Part shown: piece by piece, positions 43,971 to 52,759 of the stretch
Layout of the letters: each line of letters begins with the position of its first letter
How positions within the stretch are numbered: the stretch's first letter is position 1
Assembly (NCBI GenBank): GCA_910578065.1
Contig: CAJTPB010000006.1
Location: 32,718-96,717 of the forward strand
Direction: 5' to 3'
DNA: 64,000 bases
Source: an uncultured Christensenella sp.
GTDB lineage: Bacteria; Bacillota; Clostridia; Christensenellales; Borkfalkiaceae
The notes under the pieces: generated by a model
What the model was told of the DNA's origin: nothing
Databases searched by the model: none
Seen by the model: the letters and a program-made list of their open reading frames with translations, nothing else
Position numbers and translations under genes: made by a program

Positions 43971-45031
43971 TGCAATTTCCCCCGAATTTCGCGCAGTTCG
44001 CGCGCGTATTCCGCATAAGGGATTTCAAGCAAGGCATATTCCCCTTTGGCAACGGGTGCGGTAATTACTACGCTTTCGCTTATCGCGTTTTTTTTATCGA
44101 GTTTGGCAAAACACGCCGCTTCTTCCGCCTGCGGCAAACCCGGCTTTCCGCCCAGTGCGGTATAGATGAGTTCTTGCAGTTTTTTTAAGTACCCTTTATC
44201 GCACAGTACTCTGCTTTTTGCAAGTTCCGCCTCGAACAACAGCCCCAACAATACGTATTCCCCGTGCGACAGCTTTGCATCGAACAGTTCGAGCGCGTGC
44301 CCCGTTGTGTGCCCTAAATTCAGCGACTTGCGCAAACCGGACTCCTTTTCGTCCTCCTGCACGACGAACGCTTTGTGCGCGATGTTATCGGGCACGACGC
44401 CGTTTAAAAACGCCAAATCGAACAGCCTATCACGGTTTTCGATCAGTTTATCGAACAGCGCTCCGTTCAGCGCGCCGTGTTTTACGATTTCGCCCAAGCC
44501 GCAGCGCACTTCCCGCGCGGGCAACGTTTTTAAAAACGAACCGTCTACCAACACGGTATTCGGCTGTTTGAACGCGCCGACGATATTTTTAACGCCGTCT
44601 AAATCGACGGCGGTCTTCCCCCCTACGGAGGAATCCACCTGCGACAATAACGTGGTAGGAACTTGCACGCAGTCGATCCCGCGCATGTACAGTGCGGAAG
44701 CAAGCCCGCCGATATCCCCCACAACGCCTCCGCCCACCGCAAACAGGCAATCGCCGCGGTGAAGCCCCGCCGCAGCCATCGCGCGTAAAATTTCGATCAG
44801 CGTATTCGGCTGTTTGTGTTCTTCCCCCGCGGGCATCGCGTAAACGCGCGAATTTCCCGCAAGCCGCCCGAACGTCTCTTTATAAACGGAAAAAACCGTT
44901 TCATCCGTCAAAATAAATACTTGCGGATAGTTTGCGGCAAGCGCGGGATACATTTCATCGAAGATCCCCTCGCCGCAGAAAATCTTGCTTTGCGCTTGTT
45001 CGCCGTGAAAACGCAACGTGAATTCTTTCAT
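43967..45031 (-). CDS. aroB: 3-dehydroquinate synthase
   Basis: 354 residues. FAVGGGVVGDIGGLASALYM, PTTLLSQVDSSVGGKTAVDL, GLGEIVKHGAL and LNLGHTTGHALE supply NAD+, substrate and zinc sites. It converts DAHP to 3-dehydroquinate. The ATG at 45031 overlaps the aroC stop; an upstream extension would overlap aroC and is not used. Confidence 0.95.
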   Translation of the reverse strand: MKEFTLRFHGEQAQSKIFCGEGIFDEMYPALAANYPQVFILTDETVFSVYKETFGRLAGNSRVYAMPAGEEHKQPNTLIEILRAMAAAGLHRGDCLFAVGGGVVGDIGGLASALYMRGIDCVQVPTTLLSQVDSSVGGKTAVDLDGVKNIVGAFKQPNTVLVDGSFLKTLPAREVRCGLGEIVKHGALNGALFDKLIENRDRLFDLAFLNGVVPDNIAHKAFVVQEDEKESGLRKSLNLGHTTGHALELFDAKLSHGEYVLLGLLFEAELAKSRVLCDKGYLKKLQELIYTALGGKPGLPQAEEAACFAKLDKKNAISESVVITAPVAKGEYALLEIPYAEYARELREIRGKLQ

Positions 45032-46158
45032 GCGGGAAGCCTCCCGTAGCGTTCTTTTACCTCGGCAAGATGATCCCCGCCCAACCGTTCGAGCACGACC
45101 TGCGCGATCTCGCAGCAAAGCGCGCTTTCCAAAATTATTTCGCAAGCGGAAATCGCGCACACGTCGCTGCGCTCCGCCGCCGCCGTTGCGGGCGATTTGG
45201 TAAGATAATCTACCGTTCTAAGCCCCTTCATTAACGTGGGGATAGGCTTCATCGCCGCGCGAAGCACGATCTCTTCCCCGTTCGACATGCCCCCCTCTAT
45301 CCCGCCGGCGCGGTTGGTTTGGCGGTAAAATCCGCGCGCTTCGTTGTAAAAAATTTCGTCGTGCACCTCGCTTCCCGCAAGGCGCGCCGCGCCGAAGCCG
45401 ATGCCGACTTCTACCCCTTTGATCGCCTGCACGCTCATTAACGCCGCGCAAAGGCGCGCGTCTAACTTTTCCGCATACGTCATGCAGCTGCCAAAACCGC
45501 TTTTTAAACCCTTTACGCGCACTTCGATCGAGCCGCCGCAGGTGTTCCCCGCTTTTTTCAGCGCGTCTATCCTTTCGATTGCGCACGCTTGCGCCTGCTT
45601 GTTCATCATCGCAAGTTCGGGCAATCTGTTTTTTAACTGTTCAAAGGAATAATTCCCATCGTCTGAAATACCGCACACTTCGCGCACATAGCCCGAAACT
45701 TCTATTCCCAATTCCCGCAAAAGCCCGCGGCAAACCGTTCCCGCCGCCACGCGGATCGCCGTTTCCCGCGCGGAAGCGCGTTCTAAAATATTGCGCGCGT
45801 CTTTTTGCGCAAACTTTTTTAATCCCGTTAAATCGGCGTGCCCGGGACGCACGTGCGTAAGCGTACGCGCGCTTTCGTCGCACCCTTCGGGCGCCATGTA
45901 CGCCTGCCAATTTTCGTAATCGCGATTGAACACCGCAAGCGTTACGGGGCTGCCCAACGTTTTTCCGTTGCGCACGCCGGAAAGAATTTCTACCCTGTCC
46001 GTTTCGATTTTCTGCCTGCCGCCCCTGCCGTATCCGCTTTGCCGAAGGGCAAGATATGCGTTTATTTCTTCCGTGTTTACGGGCAGCAGAGAAGGAAGCC
46101 CTTCGATTATAGCGAAAAGCCCTTTGCCGTGCGATTCTCCTGCGGTAGTAATTTTCAT
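45028..46158 (-). CDS. aroC: Chorismate synthase
   Basis: 376 residues. TTAGESHGKGLFAIIEG at the start, RPGHADLTGLKKF, the FMN-site RASARETAIRVAAG and GGIEGGMSNGEEIVLRAAMK are the family signatures. It makes chorismate from EPSP using reduced FMN. The start overlaps the MBL-fold gene (ATGA). The EPSP synthase gene aroA that should precede it in the pathway is not in this window. Confidence 0.96.
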   Translation of the reverse strand: MKITTAGESHGKGLFAIIEGLPSLLPVNTEEINAYLALRQSGYGRGGRQKIETDRVEILSGVRNGKTLGSPVTLAVFNRDYENWQAYMAPEGCDESARTLTHVRPGHADLTGLKKFAQKDARNILERASARETAIRVAAGTVCRGLLRELGIEVSGYVREVCGISDDGNYSFEQLKNRLPELAMMNKQAQACAIERIDALKKAGNTCGGSIEVRVKGLKSGFGSCMTYAEKLDARLCAALMSVQAIKGVEVGIGFGAARLAGSEVHDEIFYNEARGFYRQTNRAGGIEGGMSNGEEIVLRAAMKPIPTLMKGLRTVDYLTKSPATAAAERSDVCAISACEIILESALCCEIAQVVLERLGGDHLAEVKERYGRLPA

Positions 46159-47120
46159 GCGTGTGACTCCGATAAATTGGTTTGAACGGCGTACCCGCCG
46201 TTATAAACGGATATTGTAATATCTCCCAGTTCGTCGGTGCGGTAAATTTCGCATCCGGCAACGGATAAATTGTTTAACGTTTCTTCCGCGGGGTGGGAAT
46301 ACGCGTTTCCCCTTCCGCAGGAAACGATCGCCTTTTCCGCCCCTAAAAAAGAAAGCCACTGTTTGGAAGAAGAGGTCTTTGCGCCGTGATGCGCAACTTT
46401 TAAGATATGCGTTTGCGGCAGCCTTACGGGAAAACCTTGCTTATCGAACAGCGTTTCGTCGAACGAATATTCCGTCATAAGCCGTTCTTCGCGCGAAGCG
46501 GAAATATCCCCGCACAGCAGCGCGTTTACGCCCCCGTACGAGATCCACAACACGGCGGAAGCATCGTTTTCGTCCGTTTCCCCTGCCGAATAGGGAGAGA
46601 TACAGTTTACATACGCCCCCGAAGGGCGGGAGATCACCCCGTAGCGGGAAAGCGGCTGCATCGCACAATTCGCTTCTTGCGCCCGTTCGAGCAAACGCTT
46701 GTACGCCGCGTTTTCCGACGGTACCGCAGGCAAATACAGCGTTTTTATATCGAACATGTCGAACAGCTGCGTAAAGCCGCCGTAATGGTCGATATCCGCA
46801 TGGGTCAAAAGCAGAGAAACAGCGGTAGGCGCAAGTCCTTTCAGATAGCGCGCAACTTTCGTTTTTCCGTAGAAAGAGCCGTCGCCGCCGTCGATTACAA
46901 GCACGTCGCCGTCCGGAAATTCCACCAAAGTGCAATCAGCCTGCCCTACGTCGAGAAAGTGCAGGCGCATTTCCCCCTCGGCACGGGCAGGCAACGCGTA
47001 AGCGGGCACAAGCGTACGTAAAGGACAAAACGCCTGCAATAACCCCAGCGTTAATACGATCAACATTACCGCCGCAAGATATAATGCCTTAAACAACCGC
47101 TTTTTGCGTTTAGACTGCAA
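46155..47120 (-). CDS. ComEC C-terminal-like MBL-fold hydrolase, membrane-anchored
   Basis: 321 residues. A basic N-terminus and one membrane helix (~11-30) precede an extracytoplasmic metallo-beta-lactamase domain: FLDVGQADCTLVEFPDGD, LLTHADIDHYGGF (metal motif), LLCGDISASREER and LKVAHHGAKTSSS. It corresponds to the stand-alone form of the ComEC/Rec2 beta-lactamase domain. The start is a TTG at 47120 with AAAGGAG 7 nt upstream; both lie inside the decayed patatin 3'-end repeat. First gene of the aro operon. Confidence 0.85.
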   Translation of the reverse strand: MQSKRKKRLFKALYLAAVMLIVLTLGLLQAFCPLRTLVPAYALPARAEGEMRLHFLDVGQADCTLVEFPDGDVLVIDGGDGSFYGKTKVARYLKGLAPTAVSLLLTHADIDHYGGFTQLFDMFDIKTLYLPAVPSENAAYKRLLERAQEANCAMQPLSRYGVISRPSGAYVNCISPYSAGETDENDASAVLWISYGGVNALLCGDISASREERLMTEYSFDETLFDKQGFPVRLPQTHILKVAHHGAKTSSSKQWLSFLGAEKAIVSCGRGNAYSHPAEETLNNLSVAGCEIYRTDELGDITISVYNGGYAVQTNLSESHA

Positions 47121-47414
47121 ACCTTTTCTCCTTTAATACGATTTCACGCGCGATACGGCTTCCGTTGCCACATGCCGCTGCAATTTATAAACCGCAACAA
47201 CTGAGTTTTTTAGATTGCAAACCCTTTTTCCTTTAATGCGATTTCATGCGCGATACGGCTTTTATGTGCAACCGCCGCCGCAAAACACAAAACCGTAACA
47301 ACTGTCTTTTATTAGATTGCAAACCCTTTTTCTTTTAATACAATTTCATACGCATTACGGACTTTGTTTGCAACCGCCGCCGCAAAATATGAAACCCGTA
47401 AACAACTGAGTTTT
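47111..47414 (-). repeat. Tandem ~102-bp repeats derived from the 3' end of the patatin gene
   Basis: The word TGCAA followed by a C/T-rich tract recurs at 47116, 47216, 47318 and 47421 (spacings 100, 102, 103). On the minus strand each unit reads like the patatin C-terminus: the genuine end is ALKEKGFAI-stop, and the copies read VLKEKGFAI-stop and ALKEKGFAI-stop in turn before the last copy supplies the ribosome binding site of the MBL gene. Confidence 0.88.
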
Positions 47415-48257
47415 TTAGATTGCAAATCCTTTTTCTTTTAATGCGGATTTTATCTCTTCCATGCGCGATACGGCTTCCGCATATCCCAACTCGAACATTG
47501 CATCCATCGCCTTGCGCGAAACGTCGATCGCGCGAAAGCCCGAAAGATTGGGGCGGAGCATAATATCGCACGCTTCATAGCCGCGCGTTTTGCTGTATTC
47601 TTTGGTACGAAGCGAAACAAACGCGCTGATCGCCGAACCGAGCAAGCGGGAAAACATTCCCTTTTCCTCTTCGGGCGGCATAAATGCGGATAAATCGCAA
47701 CCGATCACAAAATCCGCGCCCATCTCTTTGCAGATATCGGCGGGAATCGCGTTGGTATACGCGCCGTCCGCAAGGCGCTTGTCCCCTATTTTCACCGCGC
47801 GGAAAAAGGGCGGCATCGCCGAAGAAGCGCATAAAACGCGGGCAATTTTCCCCTCGTTTAATAAAACGCCTTCGTTTGTTTCCGTATCCGTCGCCCAAGC
47901 GGCAAAAGGAAGGGAAAGGGAAGAAATATCCCCCTCTAAATAAGTTTCCAAAAAACGTTCCGCAAACGCCATATCGGCAAACGGCTTTAAGTTTTTAGAA
48001 AATTCTTTGATGTTTAAATTTTGCAGAACTTGCGTCATATCTTCCGCCGTGTACCCTTTGGCATACAGCGCGCCCGCAATCGAGCCGATGGAAGTTCCCG
48101 TTACGATTTGAAAGCGGATACCCTCCTCTTCAAACGCCTTTAACGCGCCCAAATGCGCCATTCCCTTGGCGCCGCCGCTTCCCAGCGCAAGCCCGAGTTT
48201 TAGGGCAGGAGCTTTTTTGCGGGCAAACAGATTTCTAATTTTTCCGAAAAATCCCAT
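47415..48257 (-). CDS. Patatin-like phospholipase (second copy)
   Basis: 280 residues. LGLALGSGGAKGMAHLGAL (oxyanion loop), VTGTSIGSIAGALY (nucleophile Ser) and RLADGAYTNAIP (catalytic Asp, DGA form) define the family. It is a paralogue of the protein at 27914, with a short basic N-terminal extension (FGKIRNLFARKK). GGGGGAG site directly before the ATG. Its 3' end has been tandemly duplicated downstream. Confidence 0.88.
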   Translation of the reverse strand: MGFFGKIRNLFARKKAPALKLGLALGSGGAKGMAHLGALKAFEEEGIRFQIVTGTSIGSIAGALYAKGYTAEDMTQVLQNLNIKEFSKNLKPFADMAFAERFLETYLEGDISSLSLPFAAWATDTETNEGVLLNEGKIARVLCASSAMPPFFRAVKIGDKRLADGAYTNAIPADICKEMGADFVIGCDLSAFMPPEEEKGMFSRLLGSAISAFVSLRTKEYSKTRGYEACDIMLRPNLSGFRAIDVSRKAMDAMFELGYAEAVSRMEEIKSALKEKGFAI

Positions 48258-48364
48258 ACTCCCCCCATAACAATAACGATTACTTATAGTTTACACGTTT
48301 TTTGTAAAAAAGTAAACCGTATTGCGCGTTTTTCTTCTTTTTTCCGCTTTTGCGGCATATTTTC

Positions 48365-48393
48365 TTGACGGACAGCCCTACGGCTGATAAGAT
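48365..48393 (+). promoter_or_regulatory. Promoter TTGACG-N17-TAAGAT
   Basis: TTGACG at 48365-48370 and TAAGAT at 48388-48393, 17-bp spacer, upstream of the DUF2238-like gene. The region 48258-48420 also separates it from the divergent patatin gene. Confidence 0.55.
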
Positions 48394-48420
48394 AGAATGC
48401 GTATTCGGAGGATATCGATC

Positions 48421-49152
48421 ATGAAAATTACAGGCATACAAAAAAGAAACCTCGCCGCGATCGTGCTTACAAGCGCGCTCGTTCTTGCTCTGCTCGCGGG
48501 CGTGATTTACAATTCGGTGCAATATGCGAACGGCGCGCTTGCCCCCGCTATGTTTCGGCGCAGAATCGGCTTTGCCGGCATTTGCGCGCTGATGTTCGCG
48601 CTTGTATTCGCCGTGCAATGGATCTTTCGCATTCGCTTTCCGCTGTTTATGGAACTTTCCCTTTTGCTGTTCGCGTTTGCATGCCTTGCGGGCGGAACGG
48701 TTTTCGGGTTTTATTTAACCGTTCCCCATTGGGATAAAGTGCTGCACACGACAAGCGGGTTTCTGTTCTCCGCAGTAGGGCTTACCCTTGCCAGACTGCT
48801 TCTTTCCAAAGACGAAGCGGACGCAAAGCATATTATTGCAACCGTTTTGATCGCCTTTTTCTTTTCCCTTGCCGTGGGCTACGTGTGGGAAATTTACGAA
48901 TACACCCTCGATTCGCTCGGCTCTTCCGACTTGCAAAGATGGGCGGAAAACATAATCGAAACGCTGCCCGACGGCACCTATCTCGTAAGCGATAAGCGCG
49001 GGTCCGCCCTGCACGATACGCTGGGCGACATGATCGTAAATTTCATCGGTACGATCGTATTCCTCGTTCCGATGCTGATCTTGTTTTTTAAAAAACCGAA
49101 CACGCTTACTTTGTTCGACGTGAAAAAATCCAAACGAAAAGAACAGGCTTAA
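48421..49152 (+). CDS. DUF2238/YjdF-like integral membrane protein
   Basis: 243 residues with about six or seven hydrophobic helices. VPHWDKVLHTTSGFLFS, AVGYVWEIYEYTLDSL and LHDTLGDMIVNFIGT carry the conserved His, Glu and Asp residues of the DUF2238 (YjdF) family. No function is established. CGGAGGAT ribosome binding site before ATG 48421. Monocistronic. Confidence 0.75.
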   Translation: MKITGIQKRNLAAIVLTSALVLALLAGVIYNSVQYANGALAPAMFRRRIGFAGICALMFALVFAVQWIFRIRFPLFMELSLLLFAFACLAGGTVFGFYLTVPHWDKVLHTTSGFLFSAVGLTLARLLLSKDEADAKHIIATVLIAFFFSLAVGYVWEIYEYTLDSLGSSDLQRWAENIIETLPDGTYLVSDKRGSALHDTLGDMIVNFIGTIVFLVPMLILFFKKPNTLTLFDVKKSKRKEQA

Positions 49153-49192
49153 ATAATGCCCGCCGTTACGGATAAAATTTTTTGCTGGCGTC

Positions 49193-49221
49193 TTGCAGAA
49201 AGAGCGGCGTTATGGTATAAT
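49193..49221 (+). promoter_or_regulatory. Promoter TTGCAG-N17-TATAAT of rubrerythrin
   Basis: TTGCAG at 49193-49198 and TATAAT at 49216-49221, 17-bp spacer. The ~60-nt leader has a GCATTCG/CGAATGC stem (49237-49243 with 49261-49267) enclosing a GCAAT/ATTGC hairpin, just before the AAAGGAG site. Confidence 0.75.
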
Positions 49222-49288
49222 TAGGATAAATCGAACGCATTCGCACGCAATATTGCTTGACGAATGCAAGCACAAAGGAGATAACTTT

Positions 49289-49828
49289 ATGGATAACAAG
49301 TACAAAGGCACGCAAACGGAAAAGAATCTTGAAGCGGCGTTTGCCGGAGAATCGCAAGCAAGAAACAAATACACTTACTTTGCTTCCGTCGCGAAGAAAG
49401 AAGGATACGAGCAGATTTCCGCAATCTTTTTAAAAACTGCGGATAACGAAAAAGAACACGCCAAAATGTGGCTGAAAGAATTGGAGGGCATAGGCGATAC
49501 CGCGCAAAACCTTGCTTCCGCCGCCGACGGAGAAAACCACGAGTGGACGAACATGTACGAAGAATTTGCAAAAACCGCAGAAAACGAAGGCTTCGAGGCG
49601 CTTGCCGCAAAATTCCGCATGGTTGCCGCGATTGAAAAAGAACACGAAGAAAGATACCGCGCCCTTATAAAAAACATCGAAACGGCGGCAGTGTTTGAAA
49701 AGAGCGAAGTTAAAGTTTGGGAATGCCGCAACTGCGGGCATATCGCCGTGGGTAAAAACGCCCCCGAAGTCTGCCCCGTGTGCACGCACCCGCAAAGCTA
49801 TTTCGAGATCCACGCCGAAAATTACTAA
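49289..49828 (+). CDS. Rubrerythrin
   Basis: 179 residues. The N-terminal four-helix ferritin-like domain has the di-iron Glu residues in AAFAGESQARNKYTYFAS, EKEHAKMWLKELE, NEGFEALAAKFRM and AIEKEHEERY. The C-terminal rubredoxin-like domain has CRNCG and CPVC iron ligands. It reduces hydrogen peroxide in anaerobes. ATG 49289 with AAAGGAG is the start; the frame open upstream is within the leader. Confidence 0.95.
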   Translation: MDNKYKGTQTEKNLEAAFAGESQARNKYTYFASVAKKEGYEQISAIFLKTADNEKEHAKMWLKELEGIGDTAQNLASAADGENHEWTNMYEEFAKTAENEGFEALAAKFRMVAAIEKEHEERYRALIKNIETAAVFEKSEVKVWECRNCGHIAVGKNAPEVCPVCTHPQSYFEIHAENY

Positions 49829-49842
49829 GTCGAATCAAAAAG

Positions 49843-49873
49843 GCTTTCGGATTTTTTCCGAAAGCTTTTTTTT
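49843..49873 (+). terminator. Intrinsic terminator of rubrerythrin
   Basis: GCTTTCGGA (49843-49851) pairs with TCCGAAAGC (49857-49865), followed by eight T. Confidence 0.85.
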
Positions 49874-50075
49874 ATGCCGAAGCCGCTAACACTTCCGTTT
49901 TTCTTAGAAAAACGATTGCCCCGCATAAACATATTTTTTGAAATAGCGCCGTCCGTTTCTGCGGTGAAATCCGTTTGTTCTACGCAAGCGGCGAAACGAT
50001 TTTACAAGTTTAACGAATCCCTCTATTTATCTTATACGTCCCTATTCTTTCAGCTAAATACGGCAAAACGCTTTT

Positions 50076-50744
50076 TTACTCGCCCGCCAACGCGCGGATC
50101 AACCGTTCCTCTTCGGGCGGGCGAGTAAAGAAATCGCGCGGCAAATCGCCAGCAACGGGAATATCTTCCGCAATGTTGCCGCCCCGCAGCACCAACGCGC
50201 GATGAGAAAGCATCGCTGCTTCGTGCGGGTCGTGCGTTACGAACAGCACCGTACTTCCCTTTTCCCGCCACAGTTCGCCTACAAGCGCAATCAACGTTCG
50301 CTTTAACGATAAATCGAGCGCGGAAAACGGCTCGTCCAATAAAAGCGCTTCATGCGGAAACAAAAACGCGCGCGCGACGGAAACCCGCTGCGCCTCCCCG
50401 CCCGAAAGCGCGCGCGGATACGCCTTCTCTTTTCCGCAAAGCCCGACGCGGGCAAGCATAGCGCCGATTTTTTCCCATTCGCTTTCGGGCAATACAAATT
50501 TCAAATTCCCTTCCACGGTTAAATTGGGCAGAAGCATGGGCGATTGAAACAGAAAGGAAACAGCGCCCCGACCCGAAACTTCCCCTTCGTATGCGGTAAG
50601 CCCCGCCGCAATTTTTAAAAGGGTGGTTTTACCCGCTCCGCTTTCGCCGAGCAGCGCAGTAATTTTTCCTTCTTCTACGTGCAGCGAAAAATCTTGAAAC
50701 ACCCTTTTGTTCGGGTATTCTTTTACAATGTGTTCGAATTTCAT
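50076..50744 (-). CDS. ABC importer ATPase, nitrate/sulfonate/thiamine-precursor type
   Basis: 222 residues. Walker A GESGAGKTTLL, Q-loop SFLFQSPMLLPN, signature LSGGEAQR, Walker B ALLLDEPFSALD and the switch His in VTHDPHEA are all intact. Start ATG 50744 overlaps the permease stop (ATGA). The end of the gene forms an unusual 13-bp inverted repeat with its stop codon (50076-50088 with 50116-50128). Works with the permease and binding protein upstream. Confidence 0.9.
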   Translation of the reverse strand: MKFEHIVKEYPNKRVFQDFSLHVEEGKITALLGESGAGKTTLLKIAAGLTAYEGEVSGRGAVSFLFQSPMLLPNLTVEGNLKFVLPESEWEKIGAMLARVGLCGKEKAYPRALSGGEAQRVSVARAFLFPHEALLLDEPFSALDLSLKRTLIALVGELWREKGSTVLFVTHDPHEAAMLSHRALVLRGGNIAEDIPVAGDLPRDFFTRPPEEERLIRALAGE

Positions 50745-51487
50745 GCTTTCCACCTCAACAGCGGTTTTGCGGCAAGCGCAAAAAGCCCTTCCAGCGCAAA
50801 TCCGATACAAACGGTTACAAGCGTAAGAGCAAGCAACTGCGGCATATCCAAAACATTCTGCGCCTCGTGCATCATGCCCCCCAAACTGCGATAGGTGGAA
50901 GAAAGCACCTCGCCCGATACGATCACTTTTAACCCCATAGAGCAGATCGCGCCCGCCTGCCCTAAAACGGAAGGCGCGGCAAGAGGCAGATACATGCGCA
51001 AGATTTTCCGCTTTGCGCAAACCCCGAACGCTTCCGTAAGGTCGCAGAACGCCTCCCCCGCCCCGTCAAAGGCGGAAAGACACGCCGCATATAACGCAGG
51101 GAAAAGCACCAACGCCGCAACGATAACGGGCGCGGCGGCGGGCGACGTCCATAAAAGAAGCGCCAAAATCACCGCCATGGTGGGAAGGGTGCGCAATACC
51201 GAAACGAGGGGCGCGAAAAAAGCGCGCACTGCGGGATACAGGCGGGAAAAAAGCGCAAGCGTTCCCCCGCAGGCAAACGAGCAGACAAAGGCGACCGCCG
51301 TACGCAAAAATGTTGCCCCGAACGCGCGCCAAAACTCCCCTTTGCCCAACAGCGCAAAGGCGGATCTTACCGTTTGCCCGAACGAAGGGAGCAAATATTC
51401 GTTGCCGATCGCATAATAGGCGATCAGCCAGCCCGCCCACAGTGCAAACAGCGCCAACGCGGAAAACAAAAAATTCTTTTTCAACAT
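50741..51487 (-). CDS. ABC importer permease, SsuC/ThiX type
   Basis: 248 residues with six hydrophobic helices. LRTAVAFVCSFACGGTLALF and AASPSVLGQAGAICSMGLK-type EAA loop (FGVCAKRKILRMYLPLAAPS) match the binding-protein-dependent transport permeases for sulfonates, taurine or thiamine precursors. Its ATG directly follows the binding-protein stop (TAAATG). Confidence 0.88.
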   Translation of the reverse strand: MLKKNFLFSALALFALWAGWLIAYYAIGNEYLLPSFGQTVRSAFALLGKGEFWRAFGATFLRTAVAFVCSFACGGTLALFSRLYPAVRAFFAPLVSVLRTLPTMAVILALLLWTSPAAAPVIVAALVLFPALYAACLSAFDGAGEAFCDLTEAFGVCAKRKILRMYLPLAAPSVLGQAGAICSMGLKVIVSGEVLSSTYRSLGGMMHEAQNVLDMPQLLALTLVTVCIGFALEGLFALAAKPLLRWKA

Positions 51488-52501
51488 TTATACCGTTGCG
51501 AAAAACGCGTCTTGCGCGGGGGCGGTAAACTGCGGATCGATTTCTTTTAACTTTTCCAAAAACGCGTTCACCGAGTCTTTACAGTCCGCACTTTTCGTAA
51601 AACGAACCGAACAGTTTTTTATTACTTCCGCAGTCAAGTTTTCCGCCGTGAACGAAGGCGTTAAGCCCTGCGTACGCTTTTCCGCAAGCAGAGAAAGCAC
51701 CTGTTCGGAAGAAGCCGTCCGCAAAAATTCCGCGCCCTTTTCAAAATGAGAAACAAGCGTTTTTACCGCGTTTGCGTCCTCTTCGAGCAGCGAACTTTTT
51801 ACGACGAGCACCGCTTGCGGATACCCCTCTTCCCCGCCGTACAGCTTTTGCAGATCCCCCGCAAGGTGAAAAGGCTTGGGGCTTTGCGCGGTTTTTGCGA
51901 TTTTTGTGCTTGCGGCGGGTTCGGGGCACAAATAATAATCGCACCCGCCCGCGGGCGTAACTTCCGCCGCCGCGTCTTGAATCGCCTTTAAATTGACTTT
52001 ATCCGTTTGAGCTTCTCCGCCGATCGTATAGGGAATCTTCTTCTCCTTTAACACCGTTTGAAAGGTAAGCCCCGGCACGTTCGTAAGCTGTACCACGCCT
52101 ACCGTTTTGCCCGTAAGCGCCGCGGAAAGATTTTCTTCCGTTATAGGGGGATTTTCCCCCGTCGTTAAAAAATACATGTTGCCGTTTGTTACCGTGCCGA
52201 GCATTTTATATTGCTCCCCCGTGCCGAGCAGCTTTCCCGCGGCGTTTACGGGAAGCACGCAAAAATCTGCGGCGGGATTTTCGCCCGTTACCTGCGCGAC
52301 AACCGTCGCCGCGGAAATTACGCGATACTCAAAGAGGTTGCCGTCCGCCTGCTCTTGCGAGATCGCCTGCGCAAGCGCGAGCGCGGGCGCGCCGTCGGGC
52401 GCGTATACCGAATAGCTTTTTTCTTCCGTTCCGCACGCCGCCCCGCCGAACAGACATAATCCGCATAAAAGGGCGGATAGTAAGATGCTTAATTTTTTCA
52501 T
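51488..52501 (-). CDS. ABC importer substrate-binding lipoprotein, NMT1/THI5-like
   Basis: 337 residues. Lipobox FGGAACGTEE, then a periplasmic-binding fold beginning YSVYAPDGAPALALAQ, with DFCVLPVNAAGKLLG and TVGVVQLTNVPGLTFQTVL. The fold resembles NMT1-like proteins that bind pyrimidine thiamine precursors, sulfonates or nitrate; the ligand is not evident. Two residues of the Cys set (CDYYLCPEPAAS, CSVRF, DCKDS) make it Cys-rich for an exported protein. Cotranscribed with the TM1266-like gene. Confidence 0.85.
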   Translation of the reverse strand: MKKLSILLSALLCGLCLFGGAACGTEEKSYSVYAPDGAPALALAQAISQEQADGNLFEYRVISAATVVAQVTGENPAADFCVLPVNAAGKLLGTGEQYKMLGTVTNGNMYFLTTGENPPITEENLSAALTGKTVGVVQLTNVPGLTFQTVLKEKKIPYTIGGEAQTDKVNLKAIQDAAAEVTPAGGCDYYLCPEPAASTKIAKTAQSPKPFHLAGDLQKLYGGEEGYPQAVLVVKSSLLEEDANAVKTLVSHFEKGAEFLRTASSEQVLSLLAEKRTQGLTPSFTAENLTAEVIKNCSVRFTKSADCKDSVNAFLEKLKEIDPQFTAPAQDAFFATV

Positions 52502-52510
52502 GCTTGCTCC

Positions 52511-52759
52511 TTAAAACTTACTGAATAATGTTTTTGCCGTTACTTTGGGCAGCTGCCCGATTTTACCCGTCAACGCGTTCAAAGCCGACGGGGGCGCGTC
52601 TAATACCACGCTGAGCACCGAAACGCTCTTTTCCCGATAAGGAATGCCCATTCTGCCCACCACGTATTCGCCGTATTCGGAAAGATACGCATTCAGCCGC
52701 TCGGTTACGCTTCTGTCCTCTACGATAACGGAAAGCACCGCAAGCCGTTTTTCTTCCAT
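52511..52759 (-). CDS. TM1266-type small ACT-like regulator
   Basis: 82 residues. RLAVLSVIVEDRSVTERLN, VVGRMGIPYREKSVSVLSVV and a final KTLFSKF match the TM1266 family, annotated as putative regulators of iron-only hydrogenase systems with a ferredoxin-like ACT/NikR-C fold. It lacks a DNA-binding domain. ATG 52759 has AAGGAG; the extra upstream codons lie within the structured leader. First gene of a four-gene operon with the NMT1-type ABC importer; no hydrogenase maturation genes are nearby. Confidence 0.8.
   Translation of the reverse strand: MEEKRLAVLSVIVEDRSVTERLNAYLSEYGEYVVGRMGIPYREKSVSVLSVVLDAPPSALNALTGKIGQLPKVTAKTLFSKF

Noticed and set aside
50745..51020. N-terminal extension of the ABC ATPase
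   Set aside because: It lies within the permease gene; the ATGA junction at 50741-50744 and the family N-terminus MKFEHI fix the start.
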